Shown here: in pieces, positions 26,551 to 35,950 of the stretch
Layout: every line of letters starts with the position of its first letter
Position numbering within the stretch: position 1 is the first letter of the stretch
Origin: Sodaliphilus sp050873765
Lineage (GTDB): Bacteria; Bacteroidota; Bacteroidia; Bacteroidales; Muribaculaceae
Length of the DNA stretch: 64,000 nucleotides
Assembly: GCA_050873765.1 (NCBI GenBank)
Contig: JBNMJK010000003.1
Span: forward strand, 7,187 to 71,186
Direction: 5' to 3'
Translations under genes and position numbers: made by a program
Notes under the pieces: generated by a model
The model's input: only the letters and a program-made list of their open reading frames with translations
What the model was told of the DNA's origin: nothing
The model's database searches: none

Positions 26551-28032
26551 ATGGCAAAAATTAATTGCTTCATTCCATTTGCTGAAGCAGAACAGGCAAA
26601 AGCCACTATCGAAGGCTTGAAAGCTAACGAGAACGTTAACAAAATCTACCTTCTGGCCAATGCTGATGCAAAGGGATCTGTTGAAGGTTGTGAACTTATT
26701 TCTGTAACCAACCTTACAGCCTCTGCTACAATGAAGGCTATTGCGGCAAAAGCTGACGACGCTGATTTCGTAATGGTTTACACCAAGTACAACACCCTCA
26801 AGTTCGCTCCATTTGCAATTGAGCGCTTCGTTACCATCGCTAACGACAGCCACAGTGCAATGCTTTATGCCGACCACTACAACGTGACTGACAAAGGCGC
26901 AGACAAGGCTCCTGTGATTGATTACCAGTTCGGCAGCCTCCGCGACGATTTCGACTTTGGCTCTGTGCTCTTCTTCTGCGCTTGCTGCTTCAAGAAAGCT
27001 GCTGAAGCAATGAAGGCCGACTATGAATTTGCCGGACTCTACGATCTGCGTCTGAAACTCTCACAATTCGGCTCTATCACCCATATCAACGAGTATCTTT
27101 ACAGCGATGTGGAACTCGACACCCGCAAGAGTGGCGAAAAGATTTTCGACTATGTGGATCCTAAAAACCGCGGTCGCCAGATTGAAATGGAAAAATCCTG
27201 CACTGAACACCTGAAGGAAATTGGTGGCTACCTTGCACCTGTTAAGGCTGATGGCACCCCCAACTTCCAGCACATTGAATTCAACCGTGGTGAATTTGAA
27301 GTTGAGGCTACAGTGATGATTCCTGTGCGCAACCGTATTCGCACTATCCGCGACGCCATCAAGAGTGTGCTGTCTCAAAAGACCGACTTCAAGTTCAACC
27401 TGATGGTGGTGGACAACTTCTCTACCGACGGCACTCGTGAGGCTATCGATGAATTTGCCGACGACCCACGCCTGATTCACATCATCGCCGACTACTACGA
27501 TATGGGCATCGGTGGCTACTGGAACCTTGCCGCTCACCACGAAAAAGCTGGTAAGTTTATCGTACAACTCGACAGCGACGATATGTACAAAGATGAGAAC
27601 ACGCTTACCACAATGGTGAACGCTTTCTATGAGCAGAACGTGGCTATGGTGGTGGGCACCTATATGATGACCGACATTGATGGCAACATTATTCCTCCCG
27701 GCATCATCGACCACAAGGAGTGGACTCCTGAAAACGGACGTAACAACGCTCTCCGCATCAATGGTCTCGGCGCTCCTCGTGCATTCTACACTCCAGTGCT
27801 GCGTGATGTGAAGATTCCTAACACCAGCTATGGTGAAGACTACGCGCTTGGCTTGAACATTTCTCGCCACTTCCAAATTGGCCGTGTTTACACTCCTGTG
27901 TATATGTGCCGCCGTTGGGACGACAACAGCGATGCTTCGCTTGACGTGGTGAAGATGAACAACAACAACCTCTACAAAGACCGTATCCGCACTTGGGAGC
28001 TGCAGGCTCGTGTGGCTATGAACAAGAAGTAA
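26551..28032 (+). CDS. GT2-like glycosyltransferase, tandem paralogue
   Basis: The 493-residue protein matches the gene at 25039 along its whole length. It has ATVMIPVRNRIRTIRDAIKS, VVDNFSTDGT and QLDSDD in the C-terminal GT-A domain, and the same YADHYN and LRDDFDFGS landmarks in the N-terminal half. A long stem-loop follows the stop codon, before the DUF4922 gene. Retention of two near-complete copies suggests either successive sugar additions or a hetero-oligomer; neither can be shown here. Confidence 0.75.
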   Translation: MAKINCFIPFAEAEQAKATIEGLKANENVNKIYLLANADAKGSVEGCELISVTNLTASATMKAIAAKADDADFVMVYTKYNTLKFAPFAIERFVTIANDSHSAMLYADHYNVTDKGADKAPVIDYQFGSLRDDFDFGSVLFFCACCFKKAAEAMKADYEFAGLYDLRLKLSQFGSITHINEYLYSDVELDTRKSGEKIFDYVDPKNRGRQIEMEKSCTEHLKEIGGYLAPVKADGTPNFQHIEFNRGEFEVEATVMIPVRNRIRTIRDAIKSVLSQKTDFKFNLMVVDNFSTDGTREAIDEFADDPRLIHIIADYYDMGIGGYWNLAAHHEKAGKFIVQLDSDDMYKDENTLTTMVNAFYEQNVAMVVGTYMMTDIDGNIIPPGIIDHKEWTPENGRNNALRINGLGAPRAFYTPVLRDVKIPNTSYGEDYALGLNISRHFQIGRVYTPVYMCRRWDDNSDASLDVVKMNNNNLYKDRIRTWELQARVAMNKK

Positions 28033-28071
28033 TCCGTTTTTTAAAACTGATTATAACTTAAAAATAAATAT

Positions 28072-28120
28072 GCTGTGAGCACCGCCAGACTGGGCAGATG
28101 TGCTCAGTCTGGCTCACAGC
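28072..28120 (+). promoter_or_regulatory. Large intercistronic stem-loop
   Basis: Two 8-bp stems stack (28072-28079 with 28113-28120; 28085-28092 with 28105-28112), separated by a 5-base bulge and capped by a 12-base loop. There is no immediate long T run, so it may be an mRNA-stabilising, processing or partial termination element inside the operon. Confidence 0.6.
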
Positions 28121-28153
28121 TTATTCTTTAATTTAAATTTTTAATTGACTGTT

Positions 28154-29101
28154 ATGAACTTTACCGCTGAGGTAAACAGCTTAATCGAGCGGCAGATGCA
28201 AAATTGGGAAACCGTGGCAAAAAACTACGGTGCACTTTCACATGTGGAAACGCGTGAGCTTCGGCTTGATGATGCCACCGTGATGCTTCAGTTTAATCCC
28301 GAACGTATTCGCTCATCGGCTGCCAAAGTAGACGCTGCTTCACTGAAGGCGCGCAAGTGCTTCCTTTGCAGTGAAAACCAGCCACGAGAGCAGGAAATGA
28401 TTTCATGGTATGGCAAATATAAGATTCAAGTGAATCCGTATCCCATTTTTCCCCGTCACCTCACCATTGCCAATATGCGGCATGTGGCACAGTCGATTGT
28501 GGGTAGAGTAGGGGATATGCTTCAGTTGGCTGCCGACCTCCCAGAGTTTGTATTGTTCTATAACGGTCCGAAATGCGGTGCCTCGGCCCCCGACCATATG
28601 CACTTTCAGGCTGGCAACAAAGGCTTCTTGCCATTCTGCTCCGAGTTTCAGTCTGGAAAGGTGATCACAAAAACCTTCGCGGCTGGCAAAATCCACTTTT
28701 GCGTCACCTCGCCCGGCCACCCCTTTGTTGTTTCTGGCGCAGATGCCACCGAAGTGGAAACCCTGGCGGAGCAGCTAATAGCGTTACTTCCTGTGCACTA
28801 TGGAGAAGTGGAGCCAATGATGAATGTGCTGTGCTGGACAGCGCAGAACAGTTATCATTTAGCCATATTTCCACGTTTAAAACACCGTCCGAGCAATTAT
28901 GGAGAAGGCGAGGGACAATTCCTGCTTTCACCAGCATCGGTGGATATGGGGCAGGTTTTCGCTGTGCCTGTGGAAAAAGATTTTAAATCGCTCACTGCGG
29001 CCGATGTGAAGGCTATGTTTCAAGAGCTGTGCATAAGCTGTGATGGCGCAGAGCGGTTAATAGAATTATTTAACTCAAAACACTCATTACACAATGAATA
29101 A
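28154..29101 (+). CDS. DUF4922 protein, HIT/GalT-like nucleotidyltransferase fold
   Basis: With the ATG at 28154 the protein has 315 residues and no signal peptide. It shows a CxxC pair (Cys69, Cys72 in KCFLC) and the HIT-type motif His148-Met-His150-Phe-Gln152 in PDHMHFQ. These resemble the zinc and active sites of GalT, Ap4A phosphorylase and GDP-hexose phosphorylases. A sugar-nucleotide transfer or phosphorolysis reaction is therefore plausible, but the substrate is unknown. A TTG at 28145 is an alternative start. The stop overlaps the next gene by 8 bases, indicating coupled translation. Confidence 0.75.
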   Translation: MNFTAEVNSLIERQMQNWETVAKNYGALSHVETRELRLDDATVMLQFNPERIRSSAAKVDAASLKARKCFLCSENQPREQEMISWYGKYKIQVNPYPIFPRHLTIANMRHVAQSIVGRVGDMLQLAADLPEFVLFYNGPKCGASAPDHMHFQAGNKGFLPFCSEFQSGKVITKTFAAGKIHFCVTSPGHPFVVSGADATEVETLAEQLIALLPVHYGEVEPMMNVLCWTAQNSYHLAIFPRLKHRPSNYGEGEGQFLLSPASVDMGQVFAVPVEKDFKSLTAADVKAMFQELCISCDGAERLIELFNSKHSLHNE

Positions 29102-30413
29102 AGTTCCTCAAGTCCGTGTGGGCATTATGAACGAGCCTGCTGTTGATTTCACGCTCAACAACGAATATCGCGTAAATGGCAACTTAGTGGCTGGTAATCA
29201 GCATGTGGAAGCCATCAATGGCAAAGTGGTGTGGAACGGGCAGAGTTATACCGACCTTCTTTTCGAGCCCGTGAATGTGGCGACTGACTCCTTCACCCTG
29301 ATGGATGTGACCATAGGCGTGAGCTTCCATTGGCGCAGAAAAGAGGTGCAGAGTTTTCGAGGCGCACTGCATCTCATCATTGAGAATGGGCGCATCACCA
29401 CAGTGAATGTGCTCTCGGTTGAGGAGTATCTGCTGAGTGTGATTTCAAGCGAAATGAGCGCAAAGGCTTCGCTTGAACTACTGAAGGCCCATGCCGTGAT
29501 TTCGCGCAGCTGGCTTTTAGCTCAAATCTATAAAGACAAAGTGAACAACGCTCCTGACGTGAATATTGCCGACAGCGCGCAAGAGCCAGGAGAGGAAATA
29601 AAATGGTGGGACCGCGACGACCACATCAACTTTGATGTGTGTGCCGACGACCATTGCCAGCGTTACCAGGGCATAACGCGCGCTTCTACCGAAACAGTGA
29701 AAAAAGCAATTGAAGCCACTTGGGGGCAGGTGCTGATGTACGACGGCAACCTGTGCGACGCGCGTTTCTCGAAATCGTGCGGTGGCGTGTTTGAGGAGTT
29801 TGAAAACTGCTGGCAGCCTCATCACTACGACTATCTGGTGGCTCGGCGCGATGGCGAGAACCCCATGGATTTCCCCGACCTTACCCGTGAGGACAATGCT
29901 GCGGAATGGATTCTTTCATCGCCATCGGCTTTCTGCAACACTTCCGACCCTGCAATTCTTTCGCAAGTGCTCAACGACTACGACCAGGAGACGAAGGACT
30001 TCTACCGCTGGAAGGTGGAATATACCCAAGATGAAATTTCAGCCCTCATCAAGAAGCGCACCGGTGATGACTATGGACGCATTAAAAGTCTGGAACCTGT
30101 GGCCCGTGGCACTTCTGGCCGACTCTACAAATTGAAGATTGTGGGTGAAAAGCTCACAAAGACCATAGGCAAGGAACTTGCCATTCGCTACGCCTTGAGT
30201 GAAAGCGCACTCTATAGCTCAGCCTTCGTGGTGGAGAAGCACGATGTGGACGCTGACGGCTATCCTGCCAAGTTTGTGCTTCGTGGCGCCGGCTGGGGCC
30301 ATGGTGTGGGACTGTGCCAGATTGGCGCGGCCGTGATGGGCGCTAAAGGCTACGACTATAAAGAAATACTGCTTCACTACTTTATTGGAGCAGACATTGA
30401 AGCTCAATATTAA
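29094..30413 (+). CDS. SpoIID/LytB-domain protein without signal peptide
   Basis: The 439-residue protein has SpoIID landmarks: VEEYLLSVISSEMS followed by LKAHAVISRSWLLA (about residues 108-142), SKSCGG, and the C-terminal GWGHGVGLCQIGAAVMGAKGY. SpoIID enzymes are lytic transglycosylases that cut glycan strands freed of stem peptides, and are normally membrane-anchored or secreted. Here the N-terminus is polar, so the protein should be cytosolic unless exported in another way. It may act on imported glycan fragments. It overlaps the DUF4922 gene. Confidence 0.8.
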   Translation: MNKVPQVRVGIMNEPAVDFTLNNEYRVNGNLVAGNQHVEAINGKVVWNGQSYTDLLFEPVNVATDSFTLMDVTIGVSFHWRRKEVQSFRGALHLIIENGRITTVNVLSVEEYLLSVISSEMSAKASLELLKAHAVISRSWLLAQIYKDKVNNAPDVNIADSAQEPGEEIKWWDRDDHINFDVCADDHCQRYQGITRASTETVKKAIEATWGQVLMYDGNLCDARFSKSCGGVFEEFENCWQPHHYDYLVARRDGENPMDFPDLTREDNAAEWILSSPSAFCNTSDPAILSQVLNDYDQETKDFYRWKVEYTQDEISALIKKRTGDDYGRIKSLEPVARGTSGRLYKLKIVGEKLTKTIGKELAIRYALSESALYSSAFVVEKHDVDADGYPAKFVLRGAGWGHGVGLCQIGAAVMGAKGYDYKEILLHYFIGADIEAQY

Positions 30414-30454
30414 CTAAGCTAATTAACTTGAAAATATAAAAAAACATAAATATT

Positions 30455-31825
30455 ATGGCAGATTTAAACGAAACTATCAAAACAACTAAAAGCCCTTGGT
30501 GGTGGGTTCCTACCCTCTACTTTGCCGAGGGTATTCCTTATTTTGTGGTGAACAACATTTCCGTGATGATGTTCACAAAAATGGGTGTGGCTAATGGCGA
30601 TATGTCGTTCTTCACCACACTGCTTTATTTCCCTTGGTTCCTGAAGGGCATTTGGAGTCCTATCGTGGACGTGGTGAAGACCAAGCGCTGGTGGATTGTG
30701 ATGATGCAGATTCTGATGACTGCTGCGATGGTGCTGCTCACTCTCACACTGCCTTTCCCAAAGGCTGAGACCATAGCACACGGCAACACACCTATCAGTA
30801 TGTTCCTCGTCACTTTGGTTATCTTTATTATCACGGCCTTTGCTTCCGCCACCCACGACATTGCTGCCGACGGATTCTACATGTTGGCTCATAGTCCAAG
30901 CAGCCAGGCCGCCTTTATTGGCATTCGTAGCGTGTTCTATCGCGTGGCTTCTGTGTTTGGCCAGGGTGTGCTTGTGGCTATTGCCGGCTTGATAGAGAGC
31001 AATGGCCTGCCTATTTTAGGCGTGCAGGCTGGCAACATTCCCGCTTCATGGCAAATCACACTCGGTGTGGCAGCAGTGGTGTTTGGATTGATTACTCTTT
31101 ACCACGTGTTTGCTTTGCCTTATAGCAGCCAAGACAAGCCAAGAGTGTCGGCAGAAAGCGGAAGCACATTGAGCAACAACCTCAAGGAACTTGCCAACTC
31201 GTTTAAGACATTCTTCATGAAGCCTGGCTGCCTGCTTGCCATTGCGTTCATGCTGCTCTATCGCCTTCCAGAAGGCTTCTTGATCAAGCTGTGCCAGCCA
31301 TTCTTGGTGCACTCCACTGCCGAAGGCGGATTGGGACTATCCACAGAATTGGTGGGAACTGTGTATGGCGTGTTTGGTGTGGTAGCGCTGCTTCTCGGAG
31401 GTATTCTCGGAGGTATCTACTCTTCACGCGTGGGCTTGAAAAAATCGCTTTGGGTGATGGCTGGCTTTATGACCTTGCCATGCCTCACATTCGTGTATTT
31501 GGCTATGTTCCAGCCCTCAAATGTGGTGATCATCACCATTGCGCTCTGTATTGAGCAGTTTGGCTATGGCTTCGGTTTCACTGCCTATATGCTGTATATG
31601 ATGTATTTCTCTGAAGGTGAATATAAAACCTCGCACTATGCGGTGTGTACCGCTTTCATGGCTCTTTCAATGATGCTTCCAGGCTTTGTGGCTGGTTACA
31701 TTCAAGAGGCTATCGGTTATGTGTGGTTCTTCTGGATGGTGATGGTGTGCTGCTTCGCTACCCTCATTGTGACCTATTTCGCCGATAAGAAGATTGATCC
31801 TAACTACGGTAAGAAAGAGAAATAA
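30455..31825 (+). CDS. AmpG/MurT-like MFS permease (muropeptide or MurNAc importer)
   Basis: The 456-residue protein has about 12 membrane segments and begins with the AmpG-like region PTLYFAEGIPYFVVNNISVMMF. It also has MFS loop features around SPIVDVVKTKRWW. AmpG imports anhydro-muropeptides in Gram-negative bacteria; in Tannerella forsythia a related permease (MurT) imports MurNAc and is linked to murK and murQ. The same gene set occurs here, so import of MurNAc or a muropeptide through the cytoplasmic membrane is the likely role. The exact substrate cannot be read from sequence. Confidence 0.8.
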   Translation: MADLNETIKTTKSPWWWVPTLYFAEGIPYFVVNNISVMMFTKMGVANGDMSFFTTLLYFPWFLKGIWSPIVDVVKTKRWWIVMMQILMTAAMVLLTLTLPFPKAETIAHGNTPISMFLVTLVIFIITAFASATHDIAADGFYMLAHSPSSQAAFIGIRSVFYRVASVFGQGVLVAIAGLIESNGLPILGVQAGNIPASWQITLGVAAVVFGLITLYHVFALPYSSQDKPRVSAESGSTLSNNLKELANSFKTFFMKPGCLLAIAFMLLYRLPEGFLIKLCQPFLVHSTAEGGLGLSTELVGTVYGVFGVVALLLGGILGGIYSSRVGLKKSLWVMAGFMTLPCLTFVYLAMFQPSNVVIITIALCIEQFGYGFGFTAYMLYMMYFSEGEYKTSHYAVCTAFMALSMMLPGFVAGYIQEAIGYVWFFWMVMVCCFATLIVTYFADKKIDPNYGKKEK

Positions 31826-31826
31826 G

Positions 31827-31863
31827 ATTAGATATTAGAAATTAGATATTAGAAATTAGATAT
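31827..31863 (+). repeat. AT-rich tandem repeat in front of the NamZ-like gene
   Basis: The 14-base unit attagatattagaa occurs about 2.6 times directly after the permease stop codon. A related ATTAGATAT pair occurs in opposite orientation at 45154-45175. Confidence 0.7.
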
Positions 31864-31880
31864 GTAACTGCTACTGAATT

Positions 31881-33131
31881 ATGACAAAAGGTATGAAAAA
31901 ATATATATTATCGTTGGTGGCTATGGCTATGGCCATTATTGCCACCGCACAAGTGAAGACTGGTGTGGAAGTGCTCCGCGATGGCGGTTTTAAGCAGCTC
32001 CAAGGCAAACGTGTGGGACTCGTGACCAATCCAAGCGGCGTGGACCGCAATCTCAAGTCCACCGTTGACATTCTTAATGAGGCTAAGGGTGTGAAGTTGG
32101 TGGCCCTTTATGGTCCTGAGCACGGCGTGCGCGGCAATGCGCATGCCGGTGATGCTGTGGGTGATGCCGTTGATGCCAAAACTGGCGTGAAAACCTACTC
32201 GCTCTATGGCAAAACTCACAAACCCACTCCTGCTATGCTGAAGGATATTGACGTGCTGGTTTACGATATTCAAGATATAGGCTGCCGTAGCTACACCTTC
32301 TATGCCACAATGGGTATGTGTATGGAGGCTTGTGCCGAGAATGGCAAGGAATTCATGGTGCTCGACCGTCCAAATGCCGTGAGTGGCAATAAGGTGGAAG
32401 GCAACTTAGTGGAAGATGGCTTCTTCTCGATGGTGAGCAAATATCCTATTCCTTACGTTTATGGCCTCACTCCAGGTGAGTTGGCCATGTATCTCAACGA
32501 GGAGGGCATTACCGCCAAGAAAGCAAAACTCACAGTGATTCCTATGCAGGGCTGGAAGCGTAATATGACCTATGCCGAGACTGGACTGCCATGGGTGGCT
32601 CCATCACCTCAAATTCCTACACCAGACCATGCTGCATTCTATGCGATGAGTGGTGTGATTGGCGAACTTTATGCTTTCAATACCGGCATTGGCTACACTT
32701 TGCCATTCCAGTGCTTCGCCACTCCATATCTCGATGCCGACAAACTGGCCGACGCTATGAACGCCCTCAATTTGCCTGGTTTCCGCTTCCGCCCCATCAA
32801 TTTCAAGCCTTTCTTTAAAGTGGGCCCAGAAACTGGCGACGCCATGAAGGAAATGCATGGCGTGCAGGTTTACATCACCGACCTCGATAAGGCCAACCTT
32901 ACCTTGTGTCAGTTCTACTTCCTGCAGGTGCTTCATGAGCAACACCCTGAGGCCAAGATTTTTGATGCCAACGCCAAGCGTGGCTATGGTATGTTTGACA
33001 AGGTGATGGGTACTGATAAAATTCGCAAACTTTTCTCCAAGCGCTATAAAGTGGCCGACATAGAAGCTTACTTCAACAAAGATGCCGAGGCTTTCAAGGC
33101 TAAATCAAGCAAATATTATTTATATCAATAA
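31881..33131 (+). CDS. namZ: DUF1343 protein, NamZ-like exo-beta-N-acetylmuramidase
   Basis: The 416-residue protein has a signal peptide (MKKYILSLVAMAMAIIATAQ, starting at the second Met at 31893). DUF1343 signatures follow: GLVTNPSGVDRN, LYGPEHGVRG, VYDIQDIGCRSYTFY and LDRPNAVSGNKVEGN. The founding member, Bacillus subtilis NamZ, removes MurNAc from non-reducing ends of peptidoglycan, and T. forsythia has homologues. A periplasmic role supplying MurNAc to the permease and kinase of this operon fits well. Either ATG (31881 or 31893) could be the start. Confidence 0.85.
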   Translation: MTKGMKKYILSLVAMAMAIIATAQVKTGVEVLRDGGFKQLQGKRVGLVTNPSGVDRNLKSTVDILNEAKGVKLVALYGPEHGVRGNAHAGDAVGDAVDAKTGVKTYSLYGKTHKPTPAMLKDIDVLVYDIQDIGCRSYTFYATMGMCMEACAENGKEFMVLDRPNAVSGNKVEGNLVEDGFFSMVSKYPIPYVYGLTPGELAMYLNEEGITAKKAKLTVIPMQGWKRNMTYAETGLPWVAPSPQIPTPDHAAFYAMSGVIGELYAFNTGIGYTLPFQCFATPYLDADKLADAMNALNLPGFRFRPINFKPFFKVGPETGDAMKEMHGVQVYITDLDKANLTLCQFYFLQVLHEQHPEAKIFDANAKRGYGMFDKVMGTDKIRKLFSKRYKVADIEAYFNKDAEAFKAKSSKYYLYQ

Positions 33132-33141
33132 CCACGAACCA

Positions 33142-35934
33142 GTGAAAGAAGTTTATAAAAAATTTATTCGGAATATTTCGTGGTTTATCCCCGATGACCG
33201 CATCTACACCGACGACTTGCGGTGCTTGGCGTGGGGAACAGACGCCAGTTTTTACCGCCACATACCACAGGTGGTGGTGCGCAGTAGAAATGAGGAAGAG
33301 GTGTCGAGATTGCTTGCCGAGGCCAACAAGCTGGGGCTGCCTGTCACTTTTCGTGCGGCAGGCACAAGTCTATCGGGCCAGACCACAACTGACTCAATCC
33401 TTATAGTGGCTGGTAAGAACTGGGAAAACTATAAGGTGAACGCCGATGCATCGGAAATTACGATGCAGCCTGGTCTGGTGGGGCATAAGGTTGACGAGAT
33501 TCTTCGCCCGTATGGAAAGACTTTCTCGCCCGACCCCGCCTCAAAGAACTCAGCCATGGTGGGTGGCATTGTGATGAACAACGCTTCGGGCATGAGCTGT
33601 GGCACACACGCCAATAGCGACAAGGTGATGAAGTCGATGCGAATTGTCTTTGCCGACGGCACCGTGCTCGACACCGGCAGTGAAGAAAGCCGTGAGGCAT
33701 TCCGCCAGTCGCACCCCGATTTCATCAAGGGCATTGAGCAGATTCGCGACCGTGTGCTTGCCGATGAGGAATTGATGAAGAGAATCAAGTATAAGTATGC
33801 CATCAAGAATGTGACGGGATTGAATATCTATCCATTCGTAGAGCATACCGACCCATTCGACATTATCACCCACTTGATGGTGGGCAGCGAGGGCACCCTC
33901 GGCTTTGCCAGCGAGTTCACCCTCACAACGGGTCACCTCTATGCTTATTCTTCGAGCGCAATGCTCTACTTCAAGGATATGCGCAAGGCTTGTGAATGTG
34001 TGGTGGCATTGAAGAAAAGTCCGGTGGAATGTGCCGAGATTCTCGACAAGAAGTCGCTGGCTTCGGTTCACGACACCACTGGTGATAACCTGACCGCAAT
34101 TCTTGTGCGCACTTCAGCCGACACTCAGGAGCAACTTGCCGCTAATGTGGCGGCGATGATGGAGGTGATCGACCAGTTTGAACTGTATGTGCCCGCTAAA
34201 TTCACTACCGACCCTGAGGAGAACGCCAAATACTGGGCTATCCGCTCTGGTGTGTTCCCCGTAGTGGCTGGTACACGTCCGCTCGGCACCACTGTGATTA
34301 TTGAGGATATAGCCTTCCATATCGAAGACTTGCCCGATGCCACCTGCGACCTTGCCCAAATGCTGCAAGATCATGGTTACGACGACAGTTGCATCTACGG
34401 TCACGCCCTGGAGGGTAATTATCACTTTGTGATTGCGCAGTCGTTTAAGACCGCTGCCGATGTGAAGCAGTATCGCGACCTGATGAACGAAATCACCAAA
34501 CTTGTGGTTGACAAATATGATGGATCGCTGAAGGCTGAGCACGGCACTGGCCGTAATATGGCTCCATTTGTAGAAAAAGAATGGGGAACGAAGGCTTTCA
34601 GTGTGATGAAAGATGTGAAAAAGCTCTTCGATCCCAACAATATTCTCAACCCCGGTGTGATTTTCAACGACGATCCCGACTGCTTCGTGAAGTCGTTCAA
34701 GCCGCTGCCACTCACCAATGAGCACATCGACAAATGTATGGAATGTGGCTTCTGTGAGGTGAACTGTTTGAGCTGTGGTTTCACGATGTCGTCGCGCCAG
34801 CGCATTGTGGTGCAGCGTGAGATTGCGCGACTGCGTGCCACAGGCGAAGACGATGCTCGAATGAAGCGTCTCGAAAAGCAATATAAATACTTGGGCAACG
34901 AAACTTGTGCAGCCGATGGCTTGTGCAGCACTTCGTGCCCAATGCACATCAATACTGGTGAACTGACCCACGACTTGCGTAATGCCGCTTGTCCGCCCAA
35001 CTCATTCACCCACAAAGTGGGTGCTTTCTGCGCCACCAATTTACCTGCTATCCGTTCAGGCATCAAGTTGGCGCTTCGCTCTGCTGATGTGGCACATGCC
35101 GTGCTTCGTGATGGTGGCGTGAAAGCTGTAGGCAATGCCATTCACGCAGTGGGAGGTCCGCTCTGGACACCTTCGCTTCCGAAGGCTTACAGCACTCACA
35201 AATTTGAGCAGCAGGAGTCGAAGAAAAAGGTGGTGTATTTCCCAAGTTGTCTTAACCAGACTATGGGTAAAGGCCACAAGGGGCCAAAGGTGAGCCTGAT
35301 TGATGAAGTGGTGAAGTTCTTGAATAAGGCTGGCTGGGAAGTGATTTTCCCGGAAAATATGAAGAAGCTGTGCTGTGGTATGATTTGGGAAAGCAAAGGT
35401 ATGCCCGACATTGCCAACAGCAAGACGGCAGAACTTGAGAATGCACTACTTGCTGCCACAGAAAATGGCAAGTATCCTGTGATGTGCGACCAAAGCCCCT
35501 GCCTTCACCGTATGCTTGGCCACATGCAGAAGGTAAAGCCACTTGAATTGATGGAATTTATTCATGACTATGTGGCAGATGATCTGGATTTTCATCAGAT
35601 CGACGAGCCAGTGGCCATTCACCTGACCTGTTCCACTCGATTGATGAAGCTGGAGAACAAAATGATAGATTTGGCGAAGCGGTGCTCCTCTAAAGTGGTG
35701 CTGCCGGAAGGCGTGGGCTGCTGTGGCTTTGCTGGCGACAAGGGCTTCATTACACCAGAGCTCAATAAGTATGCCCTGCGTAAGCTCCGTGGCGCTATTG
35801 AGAAGGCGCAAGTGAAGCGTGGCTTCTCCAATAGCCGAACCTGTGAGATTGGGCTCACCACCCATAGTGGAGTGCCGTATCAGTCGCTGGTTTACTTGAT
35901 TGATGAGTGTACAACAGTAAAAGAAACTAACTAA
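33142..35934 (+). CDS. FAD- and Fe-S-containing oxidoreductase, D-lactate dehydrogenase-like
   Basis: The start is taken at a GTG 10 bases behind the NamZ gene (about 930 residues); an in-frame ATG at 33082 would overlap that gene by 50 bases. Domains in order: FAD_binding_4 with FRAAGTSLSGQT, FAD-oxidase C-terminal domain ending at LFDPNNILNPG, ferredoxin-like motifs CMECGFCEVNC (about 532) and CAADGLCSTSCP (about 589), and two CCG (cysteine-rich) motifs near 744 and 859. This is the GlcD/GlpC-fusion layout of membrane-associated 2-hydroxyacid dehydrogenases. MurQ, in the same unit, releases D-lactate, so D-lactate to pyruvate is the inferred reaction. Confidence 0.82.
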   Translation: MKEVYKKFIRNISWFIPDDRIYTDDLRCLAWGTDASFYRHIPQVVVRSRNEEEVSRLLAEANKLGLPVTFRAAGTSLSGQTTTDSILIVAGKNWENYKVNADASEITMQPGLVGHKVDEILRPYGKTFSPDPASKNSAMVGGIVMNNASGMSCGTHANSDKVMKSMRIVFADGTVLDTGSEESREAFRQSHPDFIKGIEQIRDRVLADEELMKRIKYKYAIKNVTGLNIYPFVEHTDPFDIITHLMVGSEGTLGFASEFTLTTGHLYAYSSSAMLYFKDMRKACECVVALKKSPVECAEILDKKSLASVHDTTGDNLTAILVRTSADTQEQLAANVAAMMEVIDQFELYVPAKFTTDPEENAKYWAIRSGVFPVVAGTRPLGTTVIIEDIAFHIEDLPDATCDLAQMLQDHGYDDSCIYGHALEGNYHFVIAQSFKTAADVKQYRDLMNEITKLVVDKYDGSLKAEHGTGRNMAPFVEKEWGTKAFSVMKDVKKLFDPNNILNPGVIFNDDPDCFVKSFKPLPLTNEHIDKCMECGFCEVNCLSCGFTMSSRQRIVVQREIARLRATGEDDARMKRLEKQYKYLGNETCAADGLCSTSCPMHINTGELTHDLRNAACPPNSFTHKVGAFCATNLPAIRSGIKLALRSADVAHAVLRDGGVKAVGNAIHAVGGPLWTPSLPKAYSTHKFEQQESKKKVVYFPSCLNQTMGKGHKGPKVSLIDEVVKFLNKAGWEVIFPENMKKLCCGMIWESKGMPDIANSKTAELENALLAATENGKYPVMCDQSPCLHRMLGHMQKVKPLELMEFIHDYVADDLDFHQIDEPVAIHLTCSTRLMKLENKMIDLAKRCSSKVVLPEGVGCCGFAGDKGFITPELNKYALRKLRGAIEKAQVKRGFSNSRTCEIGLTTHSGVPYQSLVYLIDECTTVKETN

Positions 35935-35950
35935 AAAACTAAGATATATT

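Noticed and set aside
33082..33141. ATG at 33082 as start of the D-lactate-dehydrogenase-like gene
   Set aside because: It would overlap the NamZ-like gene by 50 bases and add residues that do not resemble the family; the GTG at 33142 lies just after that stop codon.
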